DNA of 64,000 nucleotides from Thozetella sp. PMI_491 (lineage: Eukaryota; Ascomycota; Sordariomycetes; Chaetosphaeriales; Chaetosphaeriaceae): assembly GCA_021432635.1 (NCBI GenBank), contig MU270085.1:202670-266669 (forward strand), written 5' to 3'. Each line of letters begins with the position of its first letter. The stretch's first letter is position 1. The notes under the pieces were generated by a model, which searched no databases, was not told the origin of the DNA, and was given only the letters and a program-made list of their open reading frames with translations. The translations under genes and the position numbers were made by a program. Below, in pieces: positions 21,288 through 32,496 of this stretch.

Positions 21288-23915
21288 ATCAGAATGGGAT
21301 GTTTGAGTCGGATGTGTGATATTAGCCAGCTGTGAGCCAAACTGAAGCAAATGCTGCCTGGCTGCCGGGGTTTTCTGCCGGGTTTTGATATATATATCGG
21401 ATCATACCGGTTCAAGCGTCCTACAGACGGTTTACGATTGAGCAAGCTGAGCTGGCATTAACTTCTAGAAATTGATCTGATCGCGAGATACCAGCCGGCC
21501 TGGACAACTTTCGCGTTGATATTCGATCATCTAGCATTCGCCTTCAAAAGGTACCTATTTCCCTTCCGCTACGGTTGGGTTGGGAGAATGTAAGGACCGT
21601 AAGTATTTAGCCTCGGGCTTGGAGGCATTTTCCGAGCCCATCTGGTGCTTCAGGCGAAAACTACTGCTATGGGCTCAACGGGGGGTACTCGGAGCAGTGC
21701 GAGATAAGAACGAGAGGGTGCTTAAGTTAGTTCAGCTGTGTGCACAGTATCTGTTAGCTACGCATTTGTGATCTGCTGCGTGCATAACGTCGTTTCTTTG
21801 GCTGTCACTAGGCTCTTTGGGTTCCAAGTCGAATGAAAGCATTCTCCCGGCTATGAAAGACGAAGCGGCCGATTGTGCGCAAGCATACGGAATATGGATG
21901 TGTCTGTATAAACTGGCTATGAACGCCTTGGCAATCGAGAAATTAGAGCCGCGTTAAACAAGTGCTACGATTCGGTGCCTCGACTCGTTGCCGAGGCTAG
22001 CGACCAAGCTAAATTGCCGAGCCCACTCGCTACCAAGGCTAACCGGATGCCCGGAAACATATGCAAACCTGCGAATCTCGGTGAGCATGGATAACAGAGA
22101 TGGGCTAGCCTCATTGATCGGTAAGTTTAATTACCATGACTACTTTGGGGCAAACCGGTGACGTATGCTTTCCCAAACGACGTTGTAATGGCATACCGTA
22201 AGGTCTTTCCAGAATTAACCGGGTAAGGGCGAACGAGATGCTCCCTCACGTAGGGACTACCTTAAATCGCAAGCATGTGAAGCTGCAAGATACACGCGGC
22301 CAATTACAGGCATACGCCGTGTATACGAGGTGTCCTTAAACAGCGGCCGCTAATGCCCCTTTACCGACAATGTCGACCGGGCTTGGAAGAAATTCCGAGA
22401 CCTTTCCGCTCTCTATGCTCAGGGAGAGGAGGCAGGCCAAGAACAATAGCCCTACAAGAGTCTCTGAATATCTGGCGATCCCAACTAAGAATTGACGATG
22501 GGTCACTATTTCGGCCCAACTTCCCGAGCACTGTCCAAATTTAAGAACCACATGGATATCGCGGGTGGTCCAGCGAGGTATCGGCCGCAAGACTGACATG
22601 TCAGATTGAACTGTGCACCACCTATTGTCTCGTCAAGGAGTGGGCCGGCCGCACTTGATGAGATGAAGGGCAAAGACAGCATGGGGATTGGCTCTGTCTC
22701 AGAACCTGGCGGCTGCGGCCGCCGGAATCCCAGCAATAGGGGCCTTAGGAAATGGTGGCTATTTCCTGAAGTGGCCCGGGCGACCTGCGCAGCTCGTATT
22801 TTGTTCCGCGTTTGTTCCTGCGTACGCGGCCCGGCTTGCTTCCTTGCTGGACTTGCTTCTGATCTTCATCAATGCAAGGAATGCAAGGCATCTGATAGGT
22901 AGAGACAGCACTCAAACACTCAGCGTCAGCAAAGGTTATGTGATTGCCCAAGGGACCAGCCAGGCAGTCAAGACAAGGGACTTCCCGAATTGGCAGACTG
23001 GCGAGACCCATCTTGCTCTTCTGCAGTGGTACGTTTTTTAACACTTATATGCGCAGAAAGGACGGCCGCCTAAGCCAGTCCTGGCCACTTGCGACGAGCC
23101 AAGACTCGTCAGACTGCTCAGGCCGGGAAGACGTTGGGGGCCGGGGGTGGGGGGGATGACGGCGGAGCTTATTCCATCTCAAGTCCCTTGGCCTTGGCCC
23201 AAACCACAGTGGCTGTGGATCGCTGTCGCAACGGACCTTGGCAAGACATTTTTGGAGGCTCCGGCCCCGGCAGCGTCAGAATTTGAACACAGACGCACAT
23301 GTTTGTTCCGCGCTCTCCGGTTAAAGCAGACAGCCGGGTCGAAGTCTGCGTCGCTTGTTTGTACCGGCCGCTGGCTGGCGCGGTGAATGCGAGAGCTCGA
23401 GACATTTTGCTGGAATGGGAACCAACATCTGCGCACACGATTGGGCCGCGAGCTCCTCTAGGCTCGACTGGGTTCCTCCGGACTCCCGCCGTGGATCGTC
23501 CGGGCAGGCAATGCCCAGTGCTGGGCGTGCGTTGTCACACCCCTTACTCCTATGCAAGACGACGGCGCCCATCCCCCCTGTACAATCACGGCAGTGCGGC
23601 ACGGGCCTGGGCTACCCATCTCGAGCTTTGTACGCACCGAAGAGCCTCGTGCCCAGAAGTGTTGCACAAGGTTTTCGGTGGTCACGGGCATCTACATATA
23701 TTAAGAATTCTCGCTTGCACCCAACGGAGCACCCTGTCAACTTTCTTCTGGACCCTCTTTCCAACTGCGGGAGCGGCATTCAATTTTTGTTGTAGACGCC
23801 ATGCTGGAGCAGCCGTCGTCGCCTTCGGATTCGACTGCTCGTGTGACATATACACACTAACTGAGCGCCCTTCGCCGATTACATGACTTGACGTCCTGCC
23901 TGCCGCACGCGAGCG
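21288..23915. other. Gene-poor stretch
   Basis: 2.6 kb without a recognisable gene. The part from about 22600 onward is GC-richer and has several overlapping open frames on both strands (for example 23299-23886 +). Their products are Pro/Ala/Arg/Ser-rich and look like chance frames in GC-rich DNA. The end of the region is promoter for the acyltransferase gene. Confidence 0.3.
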
Positions 23916-25406
23916 ATGCCGTCGCCCTCTTCTCGGGATGCAAACTGGATAGACGTATGGAACCGCCTCTCCCCACTGACCCCGTGGCCTGCCACGCGGG
24001 CTCAGGATGCCGGCTTCCTTCCTTCTGCTTTATCAGTGCTGATTTTCTTACTCTAACCTACAGGGCCTGCGCGGGGTGGCCTCTCTCATCATCGTATGCG
24101 GCCACGTCTGCACCGCGTTCGCTCCCCATCTCCACGCTCCGGCGCTGTCCGAGAAAGGGGACTTCACCCTCCTCCAGCTGCCTTTCTTGCGACTCTGTGT
24201 CGGAGGGAGATCAGCCGTCGCTCTCTTCTTTCTGATTACCGGCTACGTCAGCGCGATAGGCCCGATCGCCAAGTCACGAGCCGGCAATGTTGAGGACGCC
24301 TTTGCTGGCATCGCCAGGAGCGCACTGGCTCGCTCCATCAGGCTTGTCTTACCTGCGATGATCGCCACCTTCATTAGCTGGCTGCTTGCCGAGTCCGGCG
24401 CCTACAAGATGTCGGAGCATGTCGATGCAACCTGGATACGCCAGGGCTACCACGGGCCGGCACCGAGCTTCGCTGCGTCGGTGCAGAGCCTTGTAGGCGC
24501 GCAAGTCAGCACTTGGACGATTGGGTGGAACGAATATGACGGGACCCAGTGGACGCTGATTCTGTTCCTGGAGGGAAGCTTCTTGGTATACACGACCATG
24601 CTTTCGACCATCATGGTGACGCCCAAGGCGCGGAAGCTCATCTTTGGTCTCCTGTACCTCTATGCTTGGCTGAGCGAGCCCAGTACGCCCTGCTCCTCCA
24701 CACCCCCACCCCAAGGCTGCCCTAAGAGATGAAAACCCAATGCTAACCATCTCGTCATATGATAGGCCATGCCCACACCTCTGTCAAGAGTATGAACGTT
24801 GTTGTGGGCATGTTCGTCGCGGAAATGCACAACGAATACGGACAGGCAGCCACCTCCCTCCTCCCCTTCCCGATACCAAGCCTAGTGATCCTTCTCGGCC
24901 TCTTCTGCTGTGGGTTTCCTCAGCAGTCTGCGGAATGGACTTGGTGGTCCAATGCGATGGAATACGCCATGAAGGCCATGGCCCCGGCCGAAGCAGATAT
25001 CCGACGGTACTGGGACAGCATTGGCGCGAGCCTGATTCTCATCGGTATCTTTTTCTCCCCCACTGCTCGGAAAATACTGTCTACCCCGGCCTTCAATTTC
25101 CTCGGCCGCGTTAGTTTCCCGGTGTATCTCCTCCACAATCAGCTCATGAAATCGCTGCTTACCTGGATGGTCTACTTTCCGAGCGCCCTAAACCCTGAGG
25201 TGGATGCAGAAGGACACAAACAGGATCTCAGGCGAGGGTCGCTGCCTCATATAGCAATATCCCTCGTTATATTCTATTATGTCCTCTACCGGTTGGCTTC
25301 GCTATGGGTCAAATATATTGACCCAATGTGCGGAGAGATCGTCAAGCGTGTCACAAGCTGGGCGACCGAAGATGGCCCAGCTGAGAAACCAGCAGCGACT
25401 GTATAG
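23916..25406 (+). CDS. Membrane acyltransferase (acyltransferase 3 family)
   Basis: Three exons, 23916-23954, 24064-24682 and 24766-25406, total 432 aa. The tiny first exon joins to give NWIDGLRGVASL, the family's N-terminal signature, followed by a GH pair and a chain of hydrophobic segments. GGRSAVALFFLITGYV and FLGRVSFPVYLLHN are further family blocks. These proteins move acyl groups onto sugars, lipids or secondary metabolites at a membrane; the substrate cannot be told here. Splice signals are good (the second intron has GTACGC, GCTAAC and GATAG). It sits among secreted enzymes but is not obviously co-functional with them. Confidence 0.85.
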
Positions 25407-27212
25407 TCGGCCAGTGCGCGCGCGCAGCTGCTGGTCTGGCTGTGAGATTCTCATAGCGGAGGCAAGGTTGTTCTCTCAACTTCAGCGTTGAGATTTCTTA
25501 GATCACGGTGGAGAAGGAACCCACCAAGCACATTCATACATGTCAGGAGATACCAAATGAACAACATAGACCATACAGAACCAAAGGATTTCATTACTGT
25601 TCAATAAAACAGTCCAAAAAGATGCTAATGTGAGTGGCGTAATTGCATTGGCATCGAAACTAGAAGTATCAAGTAGGAAGGCACTCCGGGCTCGGTATTC
25701 GCGGTACTAAAGTATGCCTGGATAATTACACATTGGACACTCGTCTTTTCGTCTACTCGGCCCAGGGGTCGTTTGCAGCATCGGCGAGGAAGAGATTGCA
25801 GAAGTCCTACGCCGACTGGTTGGGATCGGAAGGGTTGGCGGCCCAGCCTGCGGCGTGGGCTTTCTTACTCTGTCGGGACAGAGTCTCTCGTTGGTCCACG
25901 GAATGCAGCTCACGGGCGGTGCCCAGCCAATCTATAGTGTCTCTTAAGGTAGAATGTACGATGACACACCAGTGGCCCGCTCGTTGCGGCTTGCATTTCC
26001 TGGGTTAGTGCTGCTACGGTACCCTCGCTTCGTGATTCTAGACGCATGCCTGCGCATGGGCTCGAGGACCCGCTGCGTATCCCAATCTATTTATTCTAAG
26101 GTATTCGCGGGGATAGCCCGGTGGTATTGTATGCCACCATTTCTATGTTATAACTAGGTATGGTGCGGAGATGGAGGAGATGCGCGCAGTATTTAACCGC
26201 TTTGTTAATTTTCTATTTATGTACCCTTGGTGTTTCTGAACTATTAAACTTGGTGTGCGATAATGGGCCAGGTTATAGATCTCTAGTTGCCACGCGCTGG
26301 GCCAATTGAGCATGGCGCGGGCCAAACAAAATCTTGTATTTGCGTTTATCCTTTGGCATGTGGATGCAAAAATTAACTTACCGCGTGGCAAAGCACTCTC
26401 TGCAAGACAGGGAGGAGGAAGCGGCTGACCGGCCCGCTGGGTTGCACAGCAAAGTAGGGGCCCCAAAGCTGGTTCCTGGTGCTGTTGGTACAGTAGAGTA
26501 GCTGAAGCAGGCAGGTAAGCTGGATAACCTGCAATGCGAGAACGACCAACAACCCCTAACCAGCCCACGGCCTAGCTCACTTGCTCCATTCGACATCGGG
26601 CCACTTCGCACGGGGGCATTTTGCGCGCAGGTTGCAGTCAATGTGGCCATTTTGCTTCCCGCTGTCGACGCATATCCCTATATTGCCTACGCAAGTGCGT
26701 CCAGCCCCCAGCTGCCCGGTCGGCCCAGCTGCCCTTTTCGTCCCAGCCAGCGCATTTTTCTGGTTCAACTCCTCACTGTCGGCAACCCAGTACGACGCTG
26801 GGGCCGGGCGCATCCGATGCCCTACACATCCGGGTATCTGGGGCAAGGCATATTCAGCTCAAACCCCTGGCCTCTGCTGAGCTTAAGCCAATCGGAGAAG
26901 GAGGGGAATCAATAGTGTGGCGGCCGGCAATGCATCGCACCTGAACTACGCTGCAGTTGGTCCCAGGTCCCTCGGAGGCTGACATGCAGCTTGTCAACCA
27001 GAGCTCGGTGTCCTGCATAGGTACACAATGCAGACCCGGATCTCGGACCCCTTTCCGGTTGTTGGCGATCTGCTATCCACGCCGGTGCGCTGACGAGAGG
27101 TAAGGGGGGCTTATAACTATGGCTCGCGCTCTAAGGCATTGTAGTCGAGGTTTCCCGCCAGAGCCGATCGCCCACAGGTCTAACTCTGTGCTCCCGCCCT
27201 GTGCAATCCACC
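25407..27212. other. Intergenic stretch
   Basis: 1.8 kb. A minus-strand segment near 25740-25870 reads WAANPSDPNQSA, a stop, then DFCNLFLADAANDPWAE; it could be a relic of a small gene but is too short to name. The 26.6-26.9 kb part is GC-rich with chance frames. Nothing else is supported. Confidence 0.3.
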
Positions 27213-29033
27213 ATGCTTCGCTTTCCCTTCCAGGCTGTGAGCTTCCTCTCGCTGTTCGCGGGCCTAGCTGTAAGCGATGCCCCGCTGATCCATGATTACG
27301 ACGGTTACAACGCGGGCAACTACGGCTCTGCGCCAAATCAGACATACAAGTCCTCACCTCTGGTCTCCCCGCTATTTCAGGTCACGACATGGGACAAGTC
27401 GGCGACGGATGCGTCAAAATACATATTCCTGGGCCTGCGGGAGCCCGGTCAAGAGGCGTCCCCTCTCATCTTCTCCTCCGCTGACCTGAGCTTGGTCTGG
27501 GCCGACCCAAAATACCTGATGGTCGCGGACGTTGGGGTCCAAACGTTTCGCAATGCCCCAGTTCTGGTTGTTGGCCAAGGCGCTCCCGTCCAGTTCCACA
27601 CAAAGGGCAGCTGCATGATTCTTGACAGCAGCTATACGCTGCTTTATAATGTTTCCGTGCCGGAGCTCACGCCAGGTCTTGATAGCGACCTGCACGAGTG
27701 CCGAATTTCGGACGACGACACCATGCTGATCACAACCTATACCACAAAGCCCTGGGACCTAAGCTCGGTGGGTGGGTCGGTAGACGATACCATTGTGGAC
27801 GCTGGGTTTGCCGAGATCGACATCGTCACCGGGGCTGTGCTGTTCTCCTGGACGGCTACAGATCACTTTGCCCTTAATGAGTCGTATCTTGACTATACCC
27901 CGGGCGGCTGGGACTGGTTTCACGTCAATAGCGTCCAGAAGGTAGATTTCTATAACCCCCATGTTTCCCTTCAGATGCCATGGCTAACACATGATCAAAG
28001 ACTGCAGAGGGGGATTATGTGATCTCCTGCCACTCCATTAAGGCTATTCTTCTAATCAGCGGGTCTAACGGTTTGCCGATCTGGTTTCTCGGGGGGCGCC
28101 ATAACGAGTTTACAGATCTCTCTGGAGGAAACGCGACTAATTTCGGCTTCCAGCATGATGCTGTCTTCCAGAATGCAGGCCGCACACGGCTCACCATGTT
28201 CGACAACCACGAGTACACGTCCGCGGAAGCAGGTTGCACCGGGAACTGTTCACGGGGCCTCGAGCTCGCTATCGACTACAAGGCAAAGACGGTCAAGGCG
28301 GCTCGAGAGCTCTGGCATCCTGCAAGCCTTGCGTCCATAGCTCTTGGAGGAACCCAACTCTTACCTAACGGTGGCTACATGGTGTATGTTTTCCTATGCT
28401 CCTTTTTGCCATTTTCGTCGAATATCCGGAGTATTTGAGTTCCTACGCTTGGGACATGCTCCGGGTAGCTATAGAAACGTCCACTCTAGGATATCACTAA
28501 CAGTTAGGCCCGGATAGCTGTTGGGGTGCTAACCCGGGCATTACTGAGCACAAGGCTGACGGCAGTGTTATTTGGAATTTCCAATTCGCCCCGTGGTCAA
28601 GCGATTTAGACATTGCAGGCATCGGCTTCAACTACAGGACAGTGAAGGGGAACTGGGTCGGCCGCCCTAGTTGGACGCCGAGCATCGCGGTCGCCGGAAA
28701 CGGTACCGCAGCATCGGCTGCATTTGTTAGCTGGAACGGAGCCACAGAGGTCAAGAACTGGGCTGTGGTAAGTACACCGCCTCTACCGCTCACTCAGGCG
28801 CCCCTTGTTTTTATGGCCATCCGCTAAACTTGAATTAGTACGTCGGAAGCTCTGTGGCCGGCCTTCGGTTCTACACGAAGATCCCAAGACAGGGATTTGA
28901 GAGTAGCGTGACCATTGGAGCGGTTGCATATGCCCAAATTGATGCTCTTGACAAGTCAGGAAAGGTATTGGGGACAACCGCTTTAGTTAATGTCAAGACT
29001 GGTGCTGTGGTGCAGAACGGCCGCGTGTCATGA
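27213..29033 (+). CDS. Secreted arylsulfotransferase-like protein
   Basis: Four exons, 27213-27941, 28001-28381, 28504-28767 and 28839-29033, total 522 aa. A signal peptide is followed by the fungal arylsulfotransferase-family propeller: the DLHECRISDDDTMLI block, WDWFHVNSV, GDYVISCHSIKAI, PIWFLGG, FGFQHDAVF and FDNHEYTS. The conserved His-containing segments are all present. Family members are annotated as arylsulfotransferases, though substrates in fungi are unproven. The second intron (28382-28503) is homologous to an intron in the CorA-like gene at 47.6 kb (see findings). Only the AACAG acceptor at 28503 keeps the phase, giving the YMLGPDSCW junction; the TTAG four bases later does not. 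Confidence 0.85.
28382..28503 (+). repeat. Introner-like element, copy A (intron 2 of arylsulfotransferase gene)
   Basis: A 122-nt intron. From TGCTCC to CTAAC, about 105 nt align with the intron at 47610-47742 with roughly 21 mismatches and one gap by hand count. Long shared words include TGCCATTTTCGTC and ATGCTCCGG. The branch site CACTAAC and a CAG acceptor close it. Confidence 0.75.
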
Positions 29034-29624
29034 ACTTCTCCTCCTTTAGTCCCCATAGATTCTCGGGACTAGGATTATATCTTAGGCACTGGTTAGTGGC
29101 AAGATGGTGCCGTGAATCCCGGCCGCTCTTGCACATGAAATAGCTTAGACAACTGCGAATTCTACCAGCTCCAGCGGGCCGCAAACCCATGCACACTTCG
29201 GCGCAGCTGTTCCTCAGGGTCGTGAAGCATACCCGTGGGACGATCGGGAGTTGTAGTCGGCATTTATTATGGTCAGGAAGAGGCTCTAGGTGTTGGCGGA
29301 ATTGCGCCCGAGAAACGGGTTCAATCTCGATCGGCCGTGGAGCCGCATACCCAAATTGCCTCGGATATATCAACTACCGCGATTCGCATCCGACCGCTGC
29401 TGTAGGAGTGGCAGAACGCGGGGACAATTTATCCGCCCGCCACGAGAGACCGGCCGATCCAAAAATGGAAACCCAGAGAGTTGCGCCCGGAGCGGAACTA
29501 CGTTTGGACATCCACCAGCGCGGTTGAACGTCGTAATGAAGAAAAGCCAAGTGCGGAGGTGTGGCAGCGAGCAACCTATATCCTCCGCATTAATTAATGC
29601 CAGATTCCATGAGAGCAGTCGACG
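29034..29624. other. Intergenic stretch
   Basis: Spacer between the arylsulfotransferase gene and the esterase gene, both on the + strand. Open frames of about 100-180 aa overlap here on both strands with no family features. It must contain the esterase promoter. Confidence 0.3.
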
Positions 29625-29632
29625 TATAAATA
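29625..29632 (+). promoter_or_regulatory. TATA box upstream of CE1 esterase gene
   Basis: TATAAATA lies about 97 bp before the ATG at 29729, a good fit to a fungal TATA element. Confidence 0.4.
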
Positions 29633-29728
29633 AGGTCAGAAGGCTTGCATTGTTTGATATGACGAGTCCACGATCAGCTCCAACTTCTCCCGTCGACGAC
29701 TTCTACTGTGAAGCACGAAGGATTCACG

Positions 29729-30758
29729 ATGCATGCGCTATCGCTCTTTACTCTTGCGCTCTCGGCCGGTCTGGCGGTAGGGGCTTCGCTGAAACAGGTG
29801 ACCAATTTTGGCGAGAACCCTAGCAGCATCCAGATGTACATCTATGTGCCCGACAAGGTCGCCAGCAAGCCCGCTGTCATTGTCGCTGTAAGCATCCTCC
29901 ACATCTCAATTGCTCTAGGCGGTCCCGTACTCAGACCCAAGCGTTTAGCTGCACCCATGTGGTGGATCCGCCACCGGGTGGTACTCCGGGACTAAGCTGC
30001 CCTCGTATGCCGATTCCAACGGCTTCATCATTATCTATCCCGGGACGACGCATATGAGCAATGTGAGTAGCTCTCTCAGGAGGTCGCTCGATGTCCTCGC
30101 CACGACGATAGCTAGAGGTTTAGTACTGATGCAACCCCTTATTCATTAGTGCTGGGACGTCCAGAACCAGGCCAGTCTCACTCATGGCTCCGGCGGCGAC
30201 GCCGGCGGCATCATTAGCATGGTCAAATATACGCTCAGTACCTACAGCGGCGACGCATCCAAGGTCTACGTGATGGGCGGCTCCTCGGGTGCGATGATGA
30301 CCAATGTTCTCGCCGGTTCCTACCCAGATGTCTTCGAGGCCGGCGCCGCCTTCTCGGGAACCCCGTTCGGCTGCTTCGCCGGGGCCCCGAGCGCCACTCC
30401 AATGTCACCGAACCAGACGTGTGCACAGGGCCAGATCCAGCACACGGCTGAGCAGTGGGGCGATTTCGTTAGGAACGCATACCCTGGATACACAGGCCGA
30501 CGGACAAGGATGCAGATCTTCCACGGCCTGGCTGACTCGCTCGTCCGCCCGGCCTGCGCCACCATTGCGATGGCTCAGTGGGCCAATGTTCTCGGTGTCA
30601 CGCTCTCGAAGAATGTCAGCGGTTTCCCCTCTGCGGCTTATACCCAATACGTATACGGCGACGGAACCAAACTAGAAGGATTCATGGGACAGGGTGTTGG
30701 TCATATCGCGCCGGTGAATGAGCAAGTCATGTTGAAATTCTTTGGCATCCTGAGCTAG
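29729..30758 (+). CDS. Secreted acetylxylan esterase / PHB-depolymerase-like esterase (CE1)
   Basis: Three exons, 29729-29887, 29949-30062 and 30150-30758, total 293 aa. A signal peptide (ends near AVGA) is followed by an alpha/beta-hydrolase fold of the CE1/LpqC type. LHPCGGSATGW is the oxyanion region, GGSSGAMMTNVL holds the nucleophile Ser, FHGLADSLV the acid Asp and GVGHIAP the His. The enzyme removes acetyl groups from xylan side chains. No cellulose-binding module follows, so this is the single-domain form. Both introns are ordinary. The gene belongs with the other secreted plant-polysaccharide enzymes of the 17-31 kb block. Confidence 0.88.
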
Positions 30759-31731
30759 GGGGCTCCCTCTGCACGAAACCCTGTTGCTCTTGTCGGCCCG
30801 CGTGTCTGTGTCGTTGCGGGGATCCTGTATTTACAAATGATGTTATAAGTTACTTTCAATTCTTATCCTAGACATGTCACGTTCTATGGAATCTTGAACC
30901 ACGGGCGGCATTGCCTTGGCCTGCCAGTCTACCATGAGAGTGCGGGTGGAAGAAGAGTCATTGATAAATATTTGGGGCCTAGGCGACGTCACCGAATGGA
31001 TTGTAGAAAAATAGGCAATTTACTATGTCTAGCTTTATCGAGATCGCCTTTGCCTGTCAGTGCTGCATGGACGGATCGATCAGTTGGGGCGGGAGATCAT
31101 CCTTTCCTGAGAGAGGAGCTACAGGCAGAGAGCGAGTGGCGACAAAGGTGTTTATGTCGAAGCTTGCAGCCTCAGATGCCACTTTAGGGTATACGACAGC
31201 CATTGACACAGGCGTGAGCGGTGTCGGACTAGTTGCGGTAGGGTAATTAAAGGAGGAGAGTCCGGGTGCCTAGTCATAGATGAATAACTATTTGTCAATG
31301 AAGCCGTTTAGGCTGGGGAGGTCGCCTTGGACGACCGGAGGAGTGATGAATTTACAAGGGTTGAGCTCTTTCCTTGTGTATGGAAGTGGTGTAGTATGTC
31401 CCCGCAGCCTGAGGTAGTGGCTGCTGGAAATAACAAGGCGGCGAAGAGTAGCGGCAATGACGATGAACTCCGATGTCCTTGGTATCTGTGACTCTGGTCC
31501 TATGCCAACTTCGAGGAGTCAAGGAAGAAGAGGATGCAAAGTTAAGCCGCAGGCCAAAGTTGGCAAAGGCTTGCGATAACAGTGAGGCAAGAGAGTGTTG
31601 GAGCCCGTCGATTTCTTCACAGCCTGATGGCCACGACATCCACGGCCGTGCCACGGCACAAATGATAAATGATTGCCGTTTTGTCAAGATCTACCTGATG
31701 CTTACTATTAGGTGCCTCTTGAGCTTCAACA
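30759..31731. other. Intergenic stretch
   Basis: Convergent spacer between the esterase gene (+) and the kinase-fold pseudogene (-). Short open frames only; nothing recognisable. Confidence 0.3.
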
Positions 31732-32496
31732 TCAGTTGCTATCGTCGTGGAAAATGAAACCTCCGCCGCATCCCGACATGTCGACTAATTTGGCACGCAA
31801 ACTCTCTAATTCTTTGCTCATCGACTCAGAGCTAGCATTCTCCTGGACGCGTTCAAAGTCGATCAGCTTCACCCATTCCTCCGTGACGAGAAAGTTGTAT
31901 CGGTTCACATCCCCATGTAGAAGTCCCAATCCGTGGAGTGTTCCTACAGCGGCCTCACAGATGCTTAGATCCTGGAAGCAAGCAGAGCGTCCCTCAAGTT
32001 TCTCTAATAGAAAACCCATGATGCCTCCATTCTCATGGACATGGGCGAGGAAGCGTGGGGCTAGTCCAGAGCCCTCGAGCAACTGATATGCTCTTGTTTC
32101 TCGTTCTATACGAGGAATCTCTCATTCGAAGCGGGCTATTTTGGCGATCACGGTGGCTGGGGTTGCTAGCGTGAATGGGAGGATCGAATGTGAGATGACT
32201 TCGAAAGCCATTGCTGTGAGCTGTTTGGCCTTCTCTAACTCTTGGCAATCAACCTTAATGTGATGCCATTGACACTTGACGCCGGCTAGTTTTCGGTTCG
32301 AGATGGAAGTTTTCAAGTCACCACTGGTTTGGTCTCGTAAGATGTGGGCCACGGTCCATTCCTCATTGTAAGGAAGACCAGGCAAGGACTCAAGAGGGAA
32401 TGAAAGCGTGTCTCTGTCAAAGGTTCCGGGAGAGATTACGAGATATTTGACTTGGTTTCCAATTTTGCAGTCGTTATTCGCTTTCGAAAGTGACAT
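31732..32496 (-). pseudogene. Kinase-fold protein gene with an in-frame TGA
   Basis: Single-exon frame starting at ATG 32496. The product is a fungal family related to aminoglycoside-phosphotransferase/kinase folds, often labelled alpha-galactosidase A in databases. Blocks seen: KYLVISPGTFD, LAGVKCQWH, KIARFE, GSGLAPRFLAHVHE, the catalytic-loop HGDVNRYNFLV and the metal-binding LIDFE. The frame is interrupted by TGA at 32122-32124, just after KIARFE, where the family has Trp (TGG), and then continues without further damage to the natural end. One base change would explain it. Either this is a very young pseudogene, a polymorphic null, or a sequence error. Start and end agree with the family length. 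Confidence 0.7.

Noticed and set aside
20390..21350. Minus-strand frames of about 225 aa
   Set aside because: Antisense to the cytochrome-domain gene; Ser/Arg-rich products without motifs.
23299..23886. Plus-strand frame of 195 aa before the acyltransferase gene
   Set aside because: GC-rich region with open frames on several strands; no family features and no splice link to the acyltransferase start.
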